DNA of 64,000 nt, from NCBI RefSeq assembly GCF_003977685.1, contig NZ_RYZH01000007.1, positions 62,001 to 126,000 of the forward strand, written 5' to 3'. Under the pieces are notes generated by a model that worked only from the letters and a program-made list of their open reading frames with translations, was not told the DNA's origin and ran no database searches. The stretch is from Tautonia sociabilis. Its GTDB lineage: Bacteria; Planctomycetota; Planctomycetia; Isosphaerales; Isosphaeraceae. Positions 19,401 to 28,172 of the stretch are shown one piece after another. The position numbers and the translations under genes were made by a program. Within the stretch, counting starts at the first letter, position 1, and each line of letters starts with the position of its first letter.

Positions 19401-20421
19401 GCTGGCCGACTCGGCGGTGCTGGCCCGATCCGATCGCCTCGGCCTCGTCGGCCCCGGGGGCAGGCCCCGGCCCCCGGACCCGGTCGCACTGGCCGAGTCC
19501 ACCGAGCTGCACGCCCGCTGTCTGCTGGAACTGGGCCGGGCCGAGGCGTCCCGTCGCGAGGCGGAGGAGGCGAACCGGATCTCCCCGGCGCCGTCCCGGG
19601 CCCGGCTGGAGCTGCGGGCGACCCTTGCGACCCGCCCCGGCGCATCGCTCCGCCTGGACGACCCGAGGGTGATCGACCTGCTGCCCAACCCCGGCCCCGC
19701 CCTGGCGGCCGACCTGAGGGCCGCCGCCGAGGCCCTGGCAGAGCCTCCCGCCGGACCGGAGCCCTCCCCCGTCCCCCGTCGTCTGACCCGGGCCGTCCTG
19801 CTCGCCTGCCTGGGAGACGCCTCGGAGGCGATCGACGAGGCGACCGAGGCGGTGCTCGGCGCGCCCGACTCGGCCCATCCCCGCCTGGTCCGGGCCCGCA
19901 TCCGGCACCGGATGGGGGAACTCGACGGGGCGCTGGCGGACCTCGACGCCGCCCTGGCCCTGCACCCCGACGACGAGGAGTCGCTGACCCTCCGCGGCCT
20001 GATCCTCGCCGAACGGGGCCGCCCCCCGGCCGCGCTGGCCGACCTGGACCGCGCCCGGGCCCTGGGCCGGGACGACGCCGACGTGCACCGCGGCCGGGCC
20101 GTCGCCCTGGCCGCCCTCGGCCGCCTTGACGCCGCCCTGGCCGAGGCGTCAACGGCCCTGGCCCGAGACCCGCACGACCCGACGCTCGCCCTCCTCCGCG
20201 CTCGCCTTCTCCTCCGGGCGGGCCGGGCCGACGAGGCGAGGGCCGACCTGGAGCTGGCCCGCTCCTGGTCGGTCGACCGACCGGAGCTCAAGGCGGTCGT
20301 CTCCCTCTGGCGCCGGGCCCTGTCCTCCGCCGGTTCCGGCCGAGGGGGATCGGCGAACACGGCCCGGGCGTCGGGGTCCCGTCGGGCCGGATCGGCGAAC
20401 CGATCGGCGGCGACCGAATAG
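16408..20421 (+). CDS. Membrane Ser/Thr protein kinase with TPR repeats
   Basis: 1337 residues: an N-terminal regulatory part (1-180), a Hanks-type kinase domain (about 183-490), a transmembrane helix (about 515-535, FAVAAPFVVAAAVAIEAIH), and a long extracytoplasmic region with many TPR-like helical pairs (about 550-650 and 780-1300). Gly loop GRGSFARVYLAHE, VALKVA lysine, HRDVKPTNVL catalytic loop and GTIAYMAPEH are present. The metal-binding DFG reads DFN (LLDFNLALG, about residue 358). Coupled to the sigma factor by a 4-nt overlap, it likely senses something outside the cell and controls that sigma factor. Confidence 0.87.
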   Translation: MTEPSSPISLATTSGRTWDDASSPAAARLARRFEDDWRRSPPHGRPDPARYLPDSPDQRPGAWLALLRADLGLRWEAGDRHPVERYLERYPDLDDQVLVGLLYEEFCLREEAGAAPDPSEFDRRFPELAPQLRRVLDIHELIGGANAPTLGSLGGTVDTGVAPKTRREGEPRPDDPVEFPEAGETIGGFRLAEELGRGSFARVYLAHERLLADRPVALKVASAGSREPQTLARLQHTHIVPVHSYRVDPVTGLHLLCMPFFGRTTLAAVLADPATATARSGAELLEVLDRLEPPPPGAPRGETAARRALAARSFSGGIAWWGARLAEALQHAHDRGVLHRDVKPTNVLVTADGLPMLLDFNLALGPMLDGPDDEPAKLGGTIAYMAPEHIEALADGVDTGVDARADVFALGVVLFEAIAGTRPFPVVKQARSVPEALLMTAQQRREGAPPLLRGGRPISPALEAVIRRSLEPDPERRYQSAAELAADLQAVADDGPLRVALEPLGSRSVRWARRHRLRFAVAAPFVVAAAVAIEAIHQAQVNRMAAEDEVERSIGQADLLQQQGKLNEAIQIYQRAAEDASRYPSLSGLARQASDRKKRAQYTRYLSSCADELFDQADRLRYRLFGFVAPEWPLEEDLREVLRDFRVFEDVDWASRPDIALLRPEQRGRLLDEVPELLFLRAIHQWLSGRPRPALANEVADLRDRAVRAMPLDDPRRAPWDRLAREVGVEAPAVSPSSAARRSGGNASMRGADAAFLWGIAFAARFQGTEDPADADLARAWLERASRHRPDSYWPRFYLATFSLEMGRTGEALRHADAAVALKPTSAWARFNRAIALWESGNSVEAEDDLRAAAELVSAGDLDHLGERIELNLGLLRFERGDREAARAHFRRLLGEAPIGTMIGGIGARGLVGPTVATGSGLGGPVAELVARAATSAANGSPFARAAKLNLARLDHEQGRADLALLAYSDLLFEQPGHREARLGRALLRLGLGDAEGALADSAVLARSDRLGLVGPGGRPRPPDPVALAESTELHARCLLELGRAEASRREAEEANRISPAPSRARLELRATLATRPGASLRLDDPRVIDLLPNPGPALAADLRAAAEALAEPPAGPEPSPVPRRLTRAVLLACLGDASEAIDEATEAVLGAPDSAHPRLVRARIRHRMGELDGALADLDAALALHPDDEESLTLRGLILAERGRPPAALADLDRARALGRDDADVHRGRAVALAALGRLDAALAEASTALARDPHDPTLALLRARLLLRAGRADEARADLELARSWSVDRPELKAVVSLWRRALSSAGSGRGGSANTARASGSRRAGSANRSAATE

Positions 20422-20531
20422 CCGATCCCGGCGGCCTGGCGGTCGCGCTCCCGGCCGTCCGAGACTCGACGCCGAGCACTCGACCCGCTCTCCCTCAACG
20501 TCCGGCCGTCCTCCCCGAAACCGGAGAGCCG

Positions 20532-20562
20532 CCCGGAAGGAGGCTCCCGTCCCGGTTCCGGG
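20532..20562. terminator. Weak hairpin between convergent kinase and yceH genes
   Basis: CCCGGAA (20532-20538) pairs with TTCCGGG (20556-20562) across a 17-nt loop that itself contains GGCTCCC. It ends just 11 nt before the yceH stop codon. No U-tract. Confidence 0.25.
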
Positions 20563-20573
20563 AGACGATCGGG

Positions 20574-21326
20574 TTACGCTCCCAGGGCGTCCTTGAGTCG
20601 CTGGAACTCGTCGCGAAGAGTGTCCAGCGCGGATCGAAGCGTCTTGATCTCCGCTCGAAGCTCAGCGAGTTCGTCCGAGATCCCGGCGTCGGCCGGTTCC
20701 CGGGAGGGGCCGGACACGCATGGGCGGGGCTCCTCGATGCCGGCGGCCTGGGCGTGGGCGGCCTTCTGGCGCTCCCGTTCCAACTCCTCGGGGGGGTAGA
20801 GGCCGTGGGTCACCACGACGCCCCGCTTCTGGCCCGGGGGGGAAAGGAAGACGACCAGGTCGCGATCGGCCAGGGAGTGAAGCACCTCCATCAGTTCGTC
20901 GAGGTCGCGCAGGGCGTTGGGGCCGGTGCCGTCTTGCACCATCCGGGCGGCCCGGCCGCGAAGCTCGCCGACGGTCTGGGAGCCTCGGAGCAGCAGCTCG
21001 GCGAGCACGGCCATGGCGACGGGCTGGTTCTTCAGGTCGAGCCACTCGTAGAGGTTGTGACGCCACTTCTCGACCCGACCGCTGCCGGAGACGAGGATGG
21101 CGGCCCCTTTTCTCTGAAGGCCAAGCAGGGTGTCCTCGATGTCGACGGCGTCGTAGGAGGAAACCGGGTCGCGGTTGGACTTCTGGTTGCAGCCGGTGAC
21201 CAGGGCGGTGACGGACATGGGGTAGGCGTCGGGGGTGGTCTTCTGCTTCTCGACCAGCACTCCCAGGACCCGCCGTTCCCGGGCCGAGAGGGGACTCCAT
21301 TGCCGATGGGGGTTCGCGTCGCTCAT
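20574..21326 (-). CDS. YceH family protein (DUF480/UPF0502)
   Basis: 250 residues. The N-terminal block LSARERRVLGVLVEKQKTT.D.YPMS, the following CNQKSNRDPV and the VEKWRHNLYEWL segment are hallmarks of the YceH/UPF0502 family, a tandem winged-helix protein. The C-terminal 40 residues are a predicted coiled coil (ELAELRAEIKTLRSALDTL), as in E. coli YceH. Function is unknown. Single gene between two convergent/divergent neighbours. Confidence 0.9.
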   Translation of the reverse strand: MSDANPHRQWSPLSARERRVLGVLVEKQKTTPDAYPMSVTALVTGCNQKSNRDPVSSYDAVDIEDTLLGLQRKGAAILVSGSGRVEKWRHNLYEWLDLKNQPVAMAVLAELLLRGSQTVGELRGRAARMVQDGTGPNALRDLDELMEVLHSLADRDLVVFLSPPGQKRGVVVTHGLYPPEELERERQKAAHAQAAGIEEPRPCVSGPSREPADAGISDELAELRAEIKTLRSALDTLRDEFQRLKDALGA

Positions 21327-21685
21327 CGTTCGCCTCGGGCCGACCGCGTCGGGGGGGATCGGGCCATTCTCTCGTCCCCCTCCCGATCGGGCAATGGCGA
21401 GACGGCCGATCGGCCAGGCCGGGCGATCGGGGACGATCCGGGAGGCGAGCCGACCGGGGCCCTGGATTCCAGCGGCCGGCGCTCCGCCGGTCCGCCCCCC
21501 GAGGCGATCGAAACGGGGCCCTCCTCCGTTCTCAACGGATCGCGGTCGCGAGGGAGGCTGGGGAGTGATAAACTGGAATGGTTGGCATCCGCGAATCGGC
21601 GCCGACCCCCGCCGGCCTCCGCCCGGCCGGGGTCGGGGGCCTGCGGTCGCACCGCGACATCCCAGGACAAAGATGGGGGGAAGCC

Positions 21686-24376
21686 ATGGCCCGCCGACGG
21701 ACCGCCGAGGCCCTCCCGAACCGAGTCGGCGACCTGCCGGTCGTCGAACGGACGCTGCCCAACGGGTTGCGGGCGCTGGTCCTGCCCCGCCCCCGGGCGG
21801 CGGTGGTGGTCTGTGACCTGTTTTACCCGGTCGGCTCGGTCGACGAGCCTCCGGGAAAGACCGGGCTGGCGCACTTCGTCGAGCACATGCTGTTCAAGGG
21901 AACGAAGCGGTTCCCCAAGGGGCAGCTCGACCGCCTGACGTTCGTCTCCGCCGGCGAGGTCAACGCCGAGACGGACGAGGACTGCACCCATTACTGGTTC
22001 CGATTCCCTCGGGACCGCTGGGAGCTGGCCCTCGACCTGGAGGCCGACCGGATGCGCGGCGCCCTGTTCGACCCGATCGAGGTCGAGGCCGAGCGCCGGG
22101 TGATCGAGGAGGAGCGCGCCCGAGAACTGGACTCCCCCGCCGGGAGGCTCGACGAGCAGTTCCTGCTCCAATCGTACCGATCGCACCCGTACCGCAACCC
22201 GATCCTCGGCTGGCCGGACGACCTGGCGGACATCACCGCAAGCGACCTCCGCTCCTTCTACGACCGCCACTACCGGCCCGACGGCGCCGTGCTCGTGCTG
22301 GCCGGCGACCTGGACCCGGAGCCGACGCTGGACGCGGTCTCCTCCCGGTTCGGGTCGATCCCCGCCGGCCGCCCCCGGCGCCCGAAGGGGCCGGCGGGAG
22401 AGCCTCCGCAGCGCGAGCGTCGCCGCTTCGAGCTGGTCGAGCCCGACGCGATCGCCCGGGGGGTGATCGGCTGGCACACCGTGCCGAGAGGGCACGCCGA
22501 CGCGCCGGCCCTGGGGGTGACGGCCGACCTGCTGACGTGCGGCCGACGCTCCCGGCTCTGGGACGCCCTGGTCGAGCGCGGCCGGCTGGCGACGTACGTC
22601 GACGCCGGGCACGACCCGGCCCACCTGGCCGGGCAGCTCATTCTCCAGGTTGAGGCGGTGCCGGGCGTCGACCCGAGGAGGATCGAGGACCGCATCCGGG
22701 AAGAGGTCGACCGGCTAGCCGCCGAGGGGCCGACCCCCGAGGAGCTGCTCCGATCCCGGAGACGCCTCGAAGCCGCCTGGCGATGGCAGCAGGACGACCT
22801 GCCCGGGCTGGCCGGGGGCCTGGGGATCACCTCGCTCTGGGGACGCTGGACCGACTGGCCGGAGGCGCACCGGGCCGCGCTGGACGTCTCGGCTGACGAC
22901 GTGAGGAGGGTCGCCTCCTCGTATCTCAGCCTCGAGGGCGAGACGGTCGGCTGGTCATTGCCGAGGGCCGGCCGGGCGGAGATCGTGCTGATGCCGTCGG
23001 TGGCGCCAAGCCCCCCGGGCCTCTCGTCGGCGAGGTCGGCCGCGGCCTCCGTCGCGGCGGCGCCGGCGTCGCTGATCACCTCGGCACCCACCCTGCCGGA
23101 CTACCGGCCGAGGTCCCGGGTGCTAAGCAACGGCCTTCGGGTCATCACCGAGCGGCACCCCGGCTCCGGGGTGGTGGCGCTGGAGCTGGCGATCGACGCC
23201 GACTCGACGCGGGAGTCCGTCCCCGGGGCCGCCTACCTGACCGGCCGATTGCTGGAGGAGGGAACGGCGAGCCGATCGGCCGAGGAGATCGCCGAGGCGG
23301 TGGAGGACGTCGGTGGAGTGCTCGACGCGGGGTCGACCGGGGCGTCGCTGCAGATCCGAGCGGAGGATCTGGCCCTGGGAGTGGAGGTGCTGGCCGACCT
23401 GGTCCGGTGGCCGACCTTCCCCGAGGACGCCGTCTCCTGGGCCCGCCGCCGCATCATCGCCGAGCTGCGCGGGGATCGGGACGACCCGGCCTTCCGAGCC
23501 GACCTGCTCTTCCGGGGGCTCGTCTACGGCGACCACCCGTATGCGAGGGATCCTCGGGGCACTCCCCGACAGCTCTCGAGCCTCACCCGGGAAGACGTCG
23601 TCACCCACCACCGCCGGCTCTTCGCCCCGGATCACGCGGTCTTCGTGGCCGTGGGGGACTTCGAGCCGAGGTCGCTCGGCGCCCTGCTGGCGAGGCACTT
23701 CGGCGGCTGGGAGCCGTCGCGATCGCCGCTGCCCCCGGTCCCAAGCCCGAGGCGGTCGACCCGCCCTCGGACGAGACGGGTCGACCGGCCGGGGGAGCAG
23801 GTCCACCTGATGATCGGCCACCTCGGTATCGAGCGGCTGCACCCGGACTTCGAGGCCCTGGCGGTACTCGACCACATCTTCGGGGCCGGGCCGGGGTTCA
23901 CCGACCGCCTCAGCGCCTCGCTCCGAGACGAGCTCGGCCTGGCCTACAGCGTCTCCGGCGGCATGACCGACTCGGCCGACCGGGCGTCGGGGATGTTCCG
24001 CGTGTATGTCGGCACCGGGCCGGACGAGGCCGATCTGGCCGCCGCCGCCGTGCTCGACCAGATCTGGGCCCTGCACCGCGGGGAGTTCGGCGACGCCGAG
24101 GTCGAGCAGGCCATCCAGTACCTCCGGGGGTCCTGGGTCTTCGACTACCAGACGGTCGGCCAGCGCTGCGAACGGCTCGTCGATTTGGCCTACTACGGCC
24201 TGCCGCTGGACGACCCGATCCGGATGCCCGACCGCCTCGCCCGGCTCACCCCCGCCGACGTCCGCCGGGTCGCCCGCCGGCACATCGATCCGACGGCGCT
24301 GGTCCGGGTGACCTACGGCCCGCTCCGAGGCCGGGGACGCGGCCGAGGCCGGTCGGCCCGCCCCGAGTGCGCCTGA
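21686..24376 (+). CDS. M16 family zinc peptidase, two fused halves
   Basis: 896 residues made of two tandem M16 units (each peptidase plus inactive-like domain). The first holds the inverted zinc site HFVEH near residue 66 with the distal Glu in EVNAETDEDCTHYWF; the second (from about 480, PRSRVLSNGLRVITERHPG) lacks HxxEH, reading YLTGRLLEE, as in non-catalytic M16 partners. Bacteria often encode the halves as separate genes, so this is a one-chain clamshell peptidase. The ATG at 21686 is preferred to 21578 because homology-like sequence begins at PNRVGDLPVVERTLPNG. No signal peptide is seen, so it is probably cytoplasmic. Confidence 0.87.
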   Translation: MARRRTAEALPNRVGDLPVVERTLPNGLRALVLPRPRAAVVVCDLFYPVGSVDEPPGKTGLAHFVEHMLFKGTKRFPKGQLDRLTFVSAGEVNAETDEDCTHYWFRFPRDRWELALDLEADRMRGALFDPIEVEAERRVIEEERARELDSPAGRLDEQFLLQSYRSHPYRNPILGWPDDLADITASDLRSFYDRHYRPDGAVLVLAGDLDPEPTLDAVSSRFGSIPAGRPRRPKGPAGEPPQRERRRFELVEPDAIARGVIGWHTVPRGHADAPALGVTADLLTCGRRSRLWDALVERGRLATYVDAGHDPAHLAGQLILQVEAVPGVDPRRIEDRIREEVDRLAAEGPTPEELLRSRRRLEAAWRWQQDDLPGLAGGLGITSLWGRWTDWPEAHRAALDVSADDVRRVASSYLSLEGETVGWSLPRAGRAEIVLMPSVAPSPPGLSSARSAAASVAAAPASLITSAPTLPDYRPRSRVLSNGLRVITERHPGSGVVALELAIDADSTRESVPGAAYLTGRLLEEGTASRSAEEIAEAVEDVGGVLDAGSTGASLQIRAEDLALGVEVLADLVRWPTFPEDAVSWARRRIIAELRGDRDDPAFRADLLFRGLVYGDHPYARDPRGTPRQLSSLTREDVVTHHRRLFAPDHAVFVAVGDFEPRSLGALLARHFGGWEPSRSPLPPVPSPRRSTRPRTRRVDRPGEQVHLMIGHLGIERLHPDFEALAVLDHIFGAGPGFTDRLSASLRDELGLAYSVSGGMTDSADRASGMFRVYVGTGPDEADLAAAAVLDQIWALHRGEFGDAEVEQAIQYLRGSWVFDYQTVGQRCERLVDLAYYGLPLDDPIRMPDRLARLTPADVRRVARRHIDPTALVRVTYGPLRGRGRGRGRSARPECA

Positions 24377-24379
24377 CGG

Positions 24380-24427
24380 GATCCCGGTCCCCCGTCCTCG
24401 GACCCGGACCCGGACCCGGCCGGGATC
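24380..24427. terminator. Inverted repeat between convergent genes
   Basis: GATCCCGG (24380-24387) pairs with CCGGGATC (24420-24427); the 32-nt spacer contains three CCCGGA units. The right arm ends 3 nt before the stop of the minus-strand gene. Confidence 0.3.
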
Positions 24428-24430
24428 ACC

Positions 24431-24994
24431 TCAAGGTGTGGTGACCTCGACAAGTTCAATGGTGACGACCGTGTTCGTCGCCTCGACCGTCGTGACCGCC
24501 TTCAGCAGCCGGCCGGGCACGTCGTCGGCAATCCAGGTCCGGGTCATCGAGGGACCGGCCTCGGTCTGGCCCGAGGCGTCGTACCAGGACGCCTCGAAGG
24601 TCCGGCCGGCCAGTTCGATCGTCTCCTCTCCGCTGGCGATGGCGTCGGACGGCTTGCCGATGTCCTCCTTGCTCTTGCCCGAGGGCAGGGGGAACCAGCG
24701 CCGGTGCCGGATGAGCTGGGTCCCCTCCTGGCTGGTCCCCTTGGCGTCGGAGCCCAGGAAGGTCTGCTCGACCACCGCCTGCTTCTCGTCGACGGAGAGC
24801 AGCGTCTGCGAGGTCAGCGCCTCCACCTTCTGGCCGCCGGACTCGGTCACCGTCCTCAAGGTGATCTTCGTCCCAACGGGAACCCGGGCCCAACTCGAGT
24901 AGAGCGGGGCCTCGACCATCTGCCGGGCGAGGGCGGGGGAGGAGGAGACGGCAACCGCGATCGTGCAGGAGGCCAGCGGGAGGAGGAGTCGCAT
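24431..24994 (-). CDS. Hypothetical exported protein
   Basis: 187 residues with a signal peptide (MRLLLPLASCTIAVAVSSSP, cut near ALA-RQ). The mature part is beta-rich with no motif I recognise; GTKITLRTVTESGGQKVEAL and the paired VVEQTFLGSDAKG suggest a lipocalin- or LolA-like small beta barrel, but this is guesswork. The start at 24994 follows GGAGCCCCGCC. The upstream 312-nt gap (24995-25306) separates it from the divergent DUF1559 gene; I see no certain promoter there, only an AT-richer patch around 25080-25200. Confidence 0.6.
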   Translation of the reverse strand: MRLLLPLASCTIAVAVSSSPALARQMVEAPLYSSWARVPVGTKITLRTVTESGGQKVEALTSQTLLSVDEKQAVVEQTFLGSDAKGTSQEGTQLIRHRRWFPLPSGKSKEDIGKPSDAIASGEETIELAGRTFEASWYDASGQTEAGPSMTRTWIADDVPGRLLKAVTTVEATNTVVTIELVEVTTP

Positions 24995-25306
24995 CGGCGG
25001 GGCTCCGGTGGTCGAGGTCGGCGGGAGGGGGTCGGATCGACAGGGCAAGAAACGATAACAGCCCCACCCGTGGATCGCCAAGAAACTTCAAGGGGAATTC
25101 ACAATGTGACGGTGACGGCGTCCGGCCCGCCTTCTCTGAAAAACGACAACATACGCACTCATGTCCTTGTCCCTGGTCCTGATTCATGGCGTTTTCATCG
25201 CACCGACATACGGCCGCCAAGCTCGACGGGTACAGTGCCGAGGCGGTTTACCCACCCCGGTTGTGTTTCTCAACCCCGGTAGTGCCCACCGATCGGAGAG
25301 ACGAAC

Positions 25307-26440
25307 GTGCCCTCCCCCATCCGGCCCGCGCACCGACGCGCGGCGTTCACGCTGATCGAGCTGCTGGTCGTCATCGCGATCATCGGCGTGCTCATCGCCC
25401 TGCTGCTCCCCGCGGTCCAGAGCGCCCGGGAGGCCGCCCGGCGCGCCCAGTGCACCAACAACCTGAAGCAGATCGGCCTGGCCTTCATGAACTTCGAGAG
25501 CGCCAACGGCCATCTGCCCCAGGGCCCGCACGACGGCCACCCTCAGGCCGTGGACGCCAGCGGCAATCCGTCCCCCAGCGGCTACAACTACGACGAGAAT
25601 CCCCCGAGCTACGGCGGCACCACCTGCTGCAACGCCGCCCACCCGGACGGCTGGAACCACTTCTTCCGCATCCTGCCGTACATGGAGCAGCAACAGGTCT
25701 ACAACCTGGCCAACTTCGACCTCCCCCCCATCTGGCCGACCGGAAGCCGCCCGAGCGGCTACAACAACGGCGAGAATGATGTCGCCCGAGTGGCCATCCC
25801 CACCTACACCTGCCCGACCCGACGCGCGATCGAGCCCTACGGCTCGAGCCTGATGTACCGCAACGACTACGCCGGCTGCGCGGGGTTCTTCCAGGGCCTG
25901 TCCTACGAATGCAGCACCAGTGAGGAGAACCCCCGCTTCCTCCCTCCGCCGCCCAACGGCCTGGGGCCGGTCGCCGACGAGCGAGCGAACCCGAACAAGG
26001 GGAACACCGGCGGCCGCAAGGGGGCGATCGTCTGGAGCGGCCAGGGCTGGACCCGCAAGCTGTCCGACTTCCGCGATGGCACCTCGAACTCGATCCTGGT
26101 CTCCGAGAAGAGCCTGCCCGACTCGCGCCACGGCTCCGACGGCGGCGACAACGAGCGCTGGAACAACTCCGGCTGGGACGAGGACTGCATCCGCTGGCAC
26201 TTCGTCCCCGTGCCCGACTCGCAGGCCCCGGCCCTGAACGGTTTCTGCTCGGATCCGGCCGGCGGCAACACCGGCAGCACCCTCTGGCGGCGGATGTTCG
26301 GCTCCTCGCACCCCGGTGGCCTGAACTGCCTGCTCGGCGATGGCTCGGTCCGCTTCATCAAGTTCACCATCGACCCGTCGACCTTCCGCCGCCTGGCGGT
26401 GATCGACGACAACGAGCCGATGAGCGCCGACCAGTTCTGA
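25307..26440 (+). CDS. DUF1559 pseudopilin-like protein
   Basis: 377 residues, GTG start behind [32 protein letters not shown] gives the prepilin-type methylation site and helix; [20 protein letters not shown] and the C-terminal [19 protein letters not shown] block define DUF1559. It is a paralogue of the gene at 13636-14643. A 64-residue lipoprotein gene follows 44 nt downstream, a pairing seen repeatedly in planctomycetes. Confidence 0.9.
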   Translation: MPSPIRPAHRRAAFTLIELLVVIAIIGVLIALLLPAVQSAREAARRAQCTNNLKQIGLAFMNFESANGHLPQGPHDGHPQAVDASGNPSPSGYNYDENPPSYGGTTCCNAAHPDGWNHFFRILPYMEQQQVYNLANFDLPPIWPTGSRPSGYNNGENDVARVAIPTYTCPTRRAIEPYGSSLMYRNDYAGCAGFFQGLSYECSTSEENPRFLPPPPNGLGPVADERANPNKGNTGGRKGAIVWSGQGWTRKLSDFRDGTSNSILVSEKSLPDSRHGSDGGDNERWNNSGWDEDCIRWHFVPVPDSQAPALNGFCSDPAGGNTGSTLWRRMFGSSHPGGLNCLLGDGSVRFIKFTIDPSTFRRLAVIDDNEPMSADQF

Positions 26441-26484
26441 CCCCAGGCCCGACCGAACCCGACAGCACCCTCGAGGGATCCGAG

Positions 26485-26679
26485 ATGCGAACGATCGTGC
26501 AGTCCGCCCTGCTCCTGGGCGTCGTTGCCCTGGCCGGATGCGGCGGCGCCGGCGAGCCGACAACCGACCCGGCCGACCTGAAGCCGCTCAGCGACGAGCA
26601 GCTCCAGCAGATCGCCGCCGAAGACGCGGCGATCGAGGAGGAGGAGTCGACCGGAGGGGGAATGATCCCCCAGAAGTGA
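26485..26679 (+). CDS. Small lipoprotein partner of DUF1559
   Basis: 64 residues: a short signal with lipobox LAGC (MRTIVQSALLLGVVALAGCG), then an acidic mature part (DLKPLSDEQLQQIAAEDAAI, then EEEEST). ATG is preceded by GAGGGATCCGAG. It sits in the same operon as the DUF1559 gene and is probably anchored at the membrane; function unknown. Confidence 0.75.
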   Translation: MRTIVQSALLLGVVALAGCGGAGEPTTDPADLKPLSDEQLQQIAAEDAAIEEEESTGGGMIPQK

Positions 26680-26704
26680 CCGGGCTTCGACGACCAGACG
26701 CTCC

Positions 26705-26738
26705 GGGCCGGCATCGGTCGATCGACCGGTGCCGGCCC
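26705..26738. terminator. Bidirectional terminator hairpin
   Basis: A 15-bp stem (26705-26719 with 26724-26738, one G-U/G-T mismatch position) closed by GATC. It lies between the convergent small lipoprotein (+) and beta-helix (-) genes and probably ends both transcripts. Confidence 0.6.
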
Positions 26739-26783
26739 GATGTCATTGACCGACCGCCGAACCGAACGCCCTGCCCCGGGCGG

Positions 26784-28157
26784 TCAGCGGGAGGAATCGA
26801 TGTCGACATTCCCCTCGACGCTCGCCCGTTCGACCTCGCCGACGATCGCGGCCGGGCCCCCCGAGACGAGGTTCCCCCGGATCGCCACTCCGGAAGACCG
26901 CCCTCGCAGGCGGATCGCCTCCACCATGGACGGCTCCGCTCGCCGGTCGATGAGCGTGCAGCCCTCGACGATCGCCCCCCGGACGTCCCTCAGCTCCACC
27001 GCCCGGGAGGTCGGGTCGAGCACCTGGCAGTGGGCGATGGTGACCGCCTCGGAGTCGGCGACGGCAATCGCCGCCCCAGCATCGGGCCGGCCGGCTCGGA
27101 CTCCTTCGAGGATCAGGCCGGTCATCGTCACTCCCGAGCAGCGCCGGACGACGATGCCGTCTCGGAAGGTGCCGCGATAGTCCGGGTTGTGGTCGATCGT
27201 GTTCGACCCCAGGGCGATGATCCGGCAGCCGTCCAGGTCGATCGAATGCCGATCGGCCGAGGCGAAGGAGTTGCCGGTGACCGTGACGCCCCGACAGCGG
27301 CGGAGCCAGAGGTTGCGGTCCTGGCTCTGGAGGATGTTGCCGACGATCGTCCAGAGGCCGGCCCCGGCGGCATCGTCGCGCTCGGGTCCCTCGATGCGAA
27401 CGTTCGCCCCGTTCGGGCTGGGTTTGGCCTGGATCGTGTTCGAGGCGATGGTGCCCTCGCGGACGGTCCCCTCGCGGGCGTCGATCCAGACGTCGGCCGA
27501 GTCGGGGTCGCCCTCGGTGTCGGCGTCGTTGTACTCGATGTCGTTGCCGGTGATCTGGAGGTTGCGGACCTCGCTGCGGGCGATCTTGATGCCGGCATGA
27601 CGCTGATAGCTGATGTGGCAGCCGACGATGATCGCCTGGTGCAGGTTCACGCCGTCGAAGTAGACCCCGATGGCGGGCCCCCGGCCGTCGTAGATATGGC
27701 AGGCGTCGATGAGGACGTTGCGGTTCCGCTCGGTCAGATGAACGCCGATGAGGCACTGGCGGATGAGCACGCCGTGAAGCGAGGCCTGGACCGTTCCGGT
27801 CAGCTCGAGGCCGACCGCCTGGTCGTGCTCACCGAAGATCTCGATGCCCGAAACCGTCGGCAGGCGCTCCCGGCCCACGACCGAGGGGCTTTGCGATCCC
27901 GGATCGGCCGACCCCTGGTGCGAGCCGACCACACGGAACGCCGGCCCGGCGCCTCGCATGACGACCCGGGCGGTGCCGTCGCCTCGGAGGGCCAACCGCC
28001 CGAGCCGGGCCAGGTCGACCTCCACGGTGCCGGTCAGCAGATAGGAGCCGCGGTCGAAGAAGAGGGTGCCGTCCCCTGCCTCGGCGGCGTGGCGGATGGC
28101 CTGGGTGTCATCGGTGGTGCCGTCGCCAACGGCGCCGAAGTCTCGGACGGATGCCAT
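26784..28157 (-). CDS. Right-handed parallel beta-helix protein (pectate lyase-like)
   Basis: 457 residues. The start SVRDFGAVGDGTTDDTQAI is the classic N-terminal module of pectate-lyase/GH28-like beta-helix proteins; the body is a series of 20-25-residue rungs (for example LQITGNDIEYNDADTEG, VTGNSFASADRHSIDLDGC). No signal peptide is visible and no catalytic triad can be named, so polysaccharide binding or lyase activity is only inferred from the fold. It follows the beta-propeller gene after 15 nt in one operon. Confidence 0.8.
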   Translation of the reverse strand: MASVRDFGAVGDGTTDDTQAIRHAAEAGDGTLFFDRGSYLLTGTVEVDLARLGRLALRGDGTARVVMRGAGPAFRVVGSHQGSADPGSQSPSVVGRERLPTVSGIEIFGEHDQAVGLELTGTVQASLHGVLIRQCLIGVHLTERNRNVLIDACHIYDGRGPAIGVYFDGVNLHQAIIVGCHISYQRHAGIKIARSEVRNLQITGNDIEYNDADTEGDPDSADVWIDAREGTVREGTIASNTIQAKPSPNGANVRIEGPERDDAAGAGLWTIVGNILQSQDRNLWLRRCRGVTVTGNSFASADRHSIDLDGCRIIALGSNTIDHNPDYRGTFRDGIVVRRCSGVTMTGLILEGVRAGRPDAGAAIAVADSEAVTIAHCQVLDPTSRAVELRDVRGAIVEGCTLIDRRAEPSMVEAIRLRGRSSGVAIRGNLVSGGPAAIVGEVERASVEGNVDIDSSR

Positions 28158-28172
28158 GCGGTGCGCTCCTGC

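Noticed and set aside
15544..20088. 1514-residue minus-strand frame
   Set aside because: Arg/Gly-rich antisense of the sigma factor and TPR kinase; no domain, and both plus-strand genes have clear motifs.
24995..25306. Riboswitch in the AT-richer upstream patch
   Set aside because: Only short stems (GGTTG/CAACC near 25260) and no known riboswitch core.
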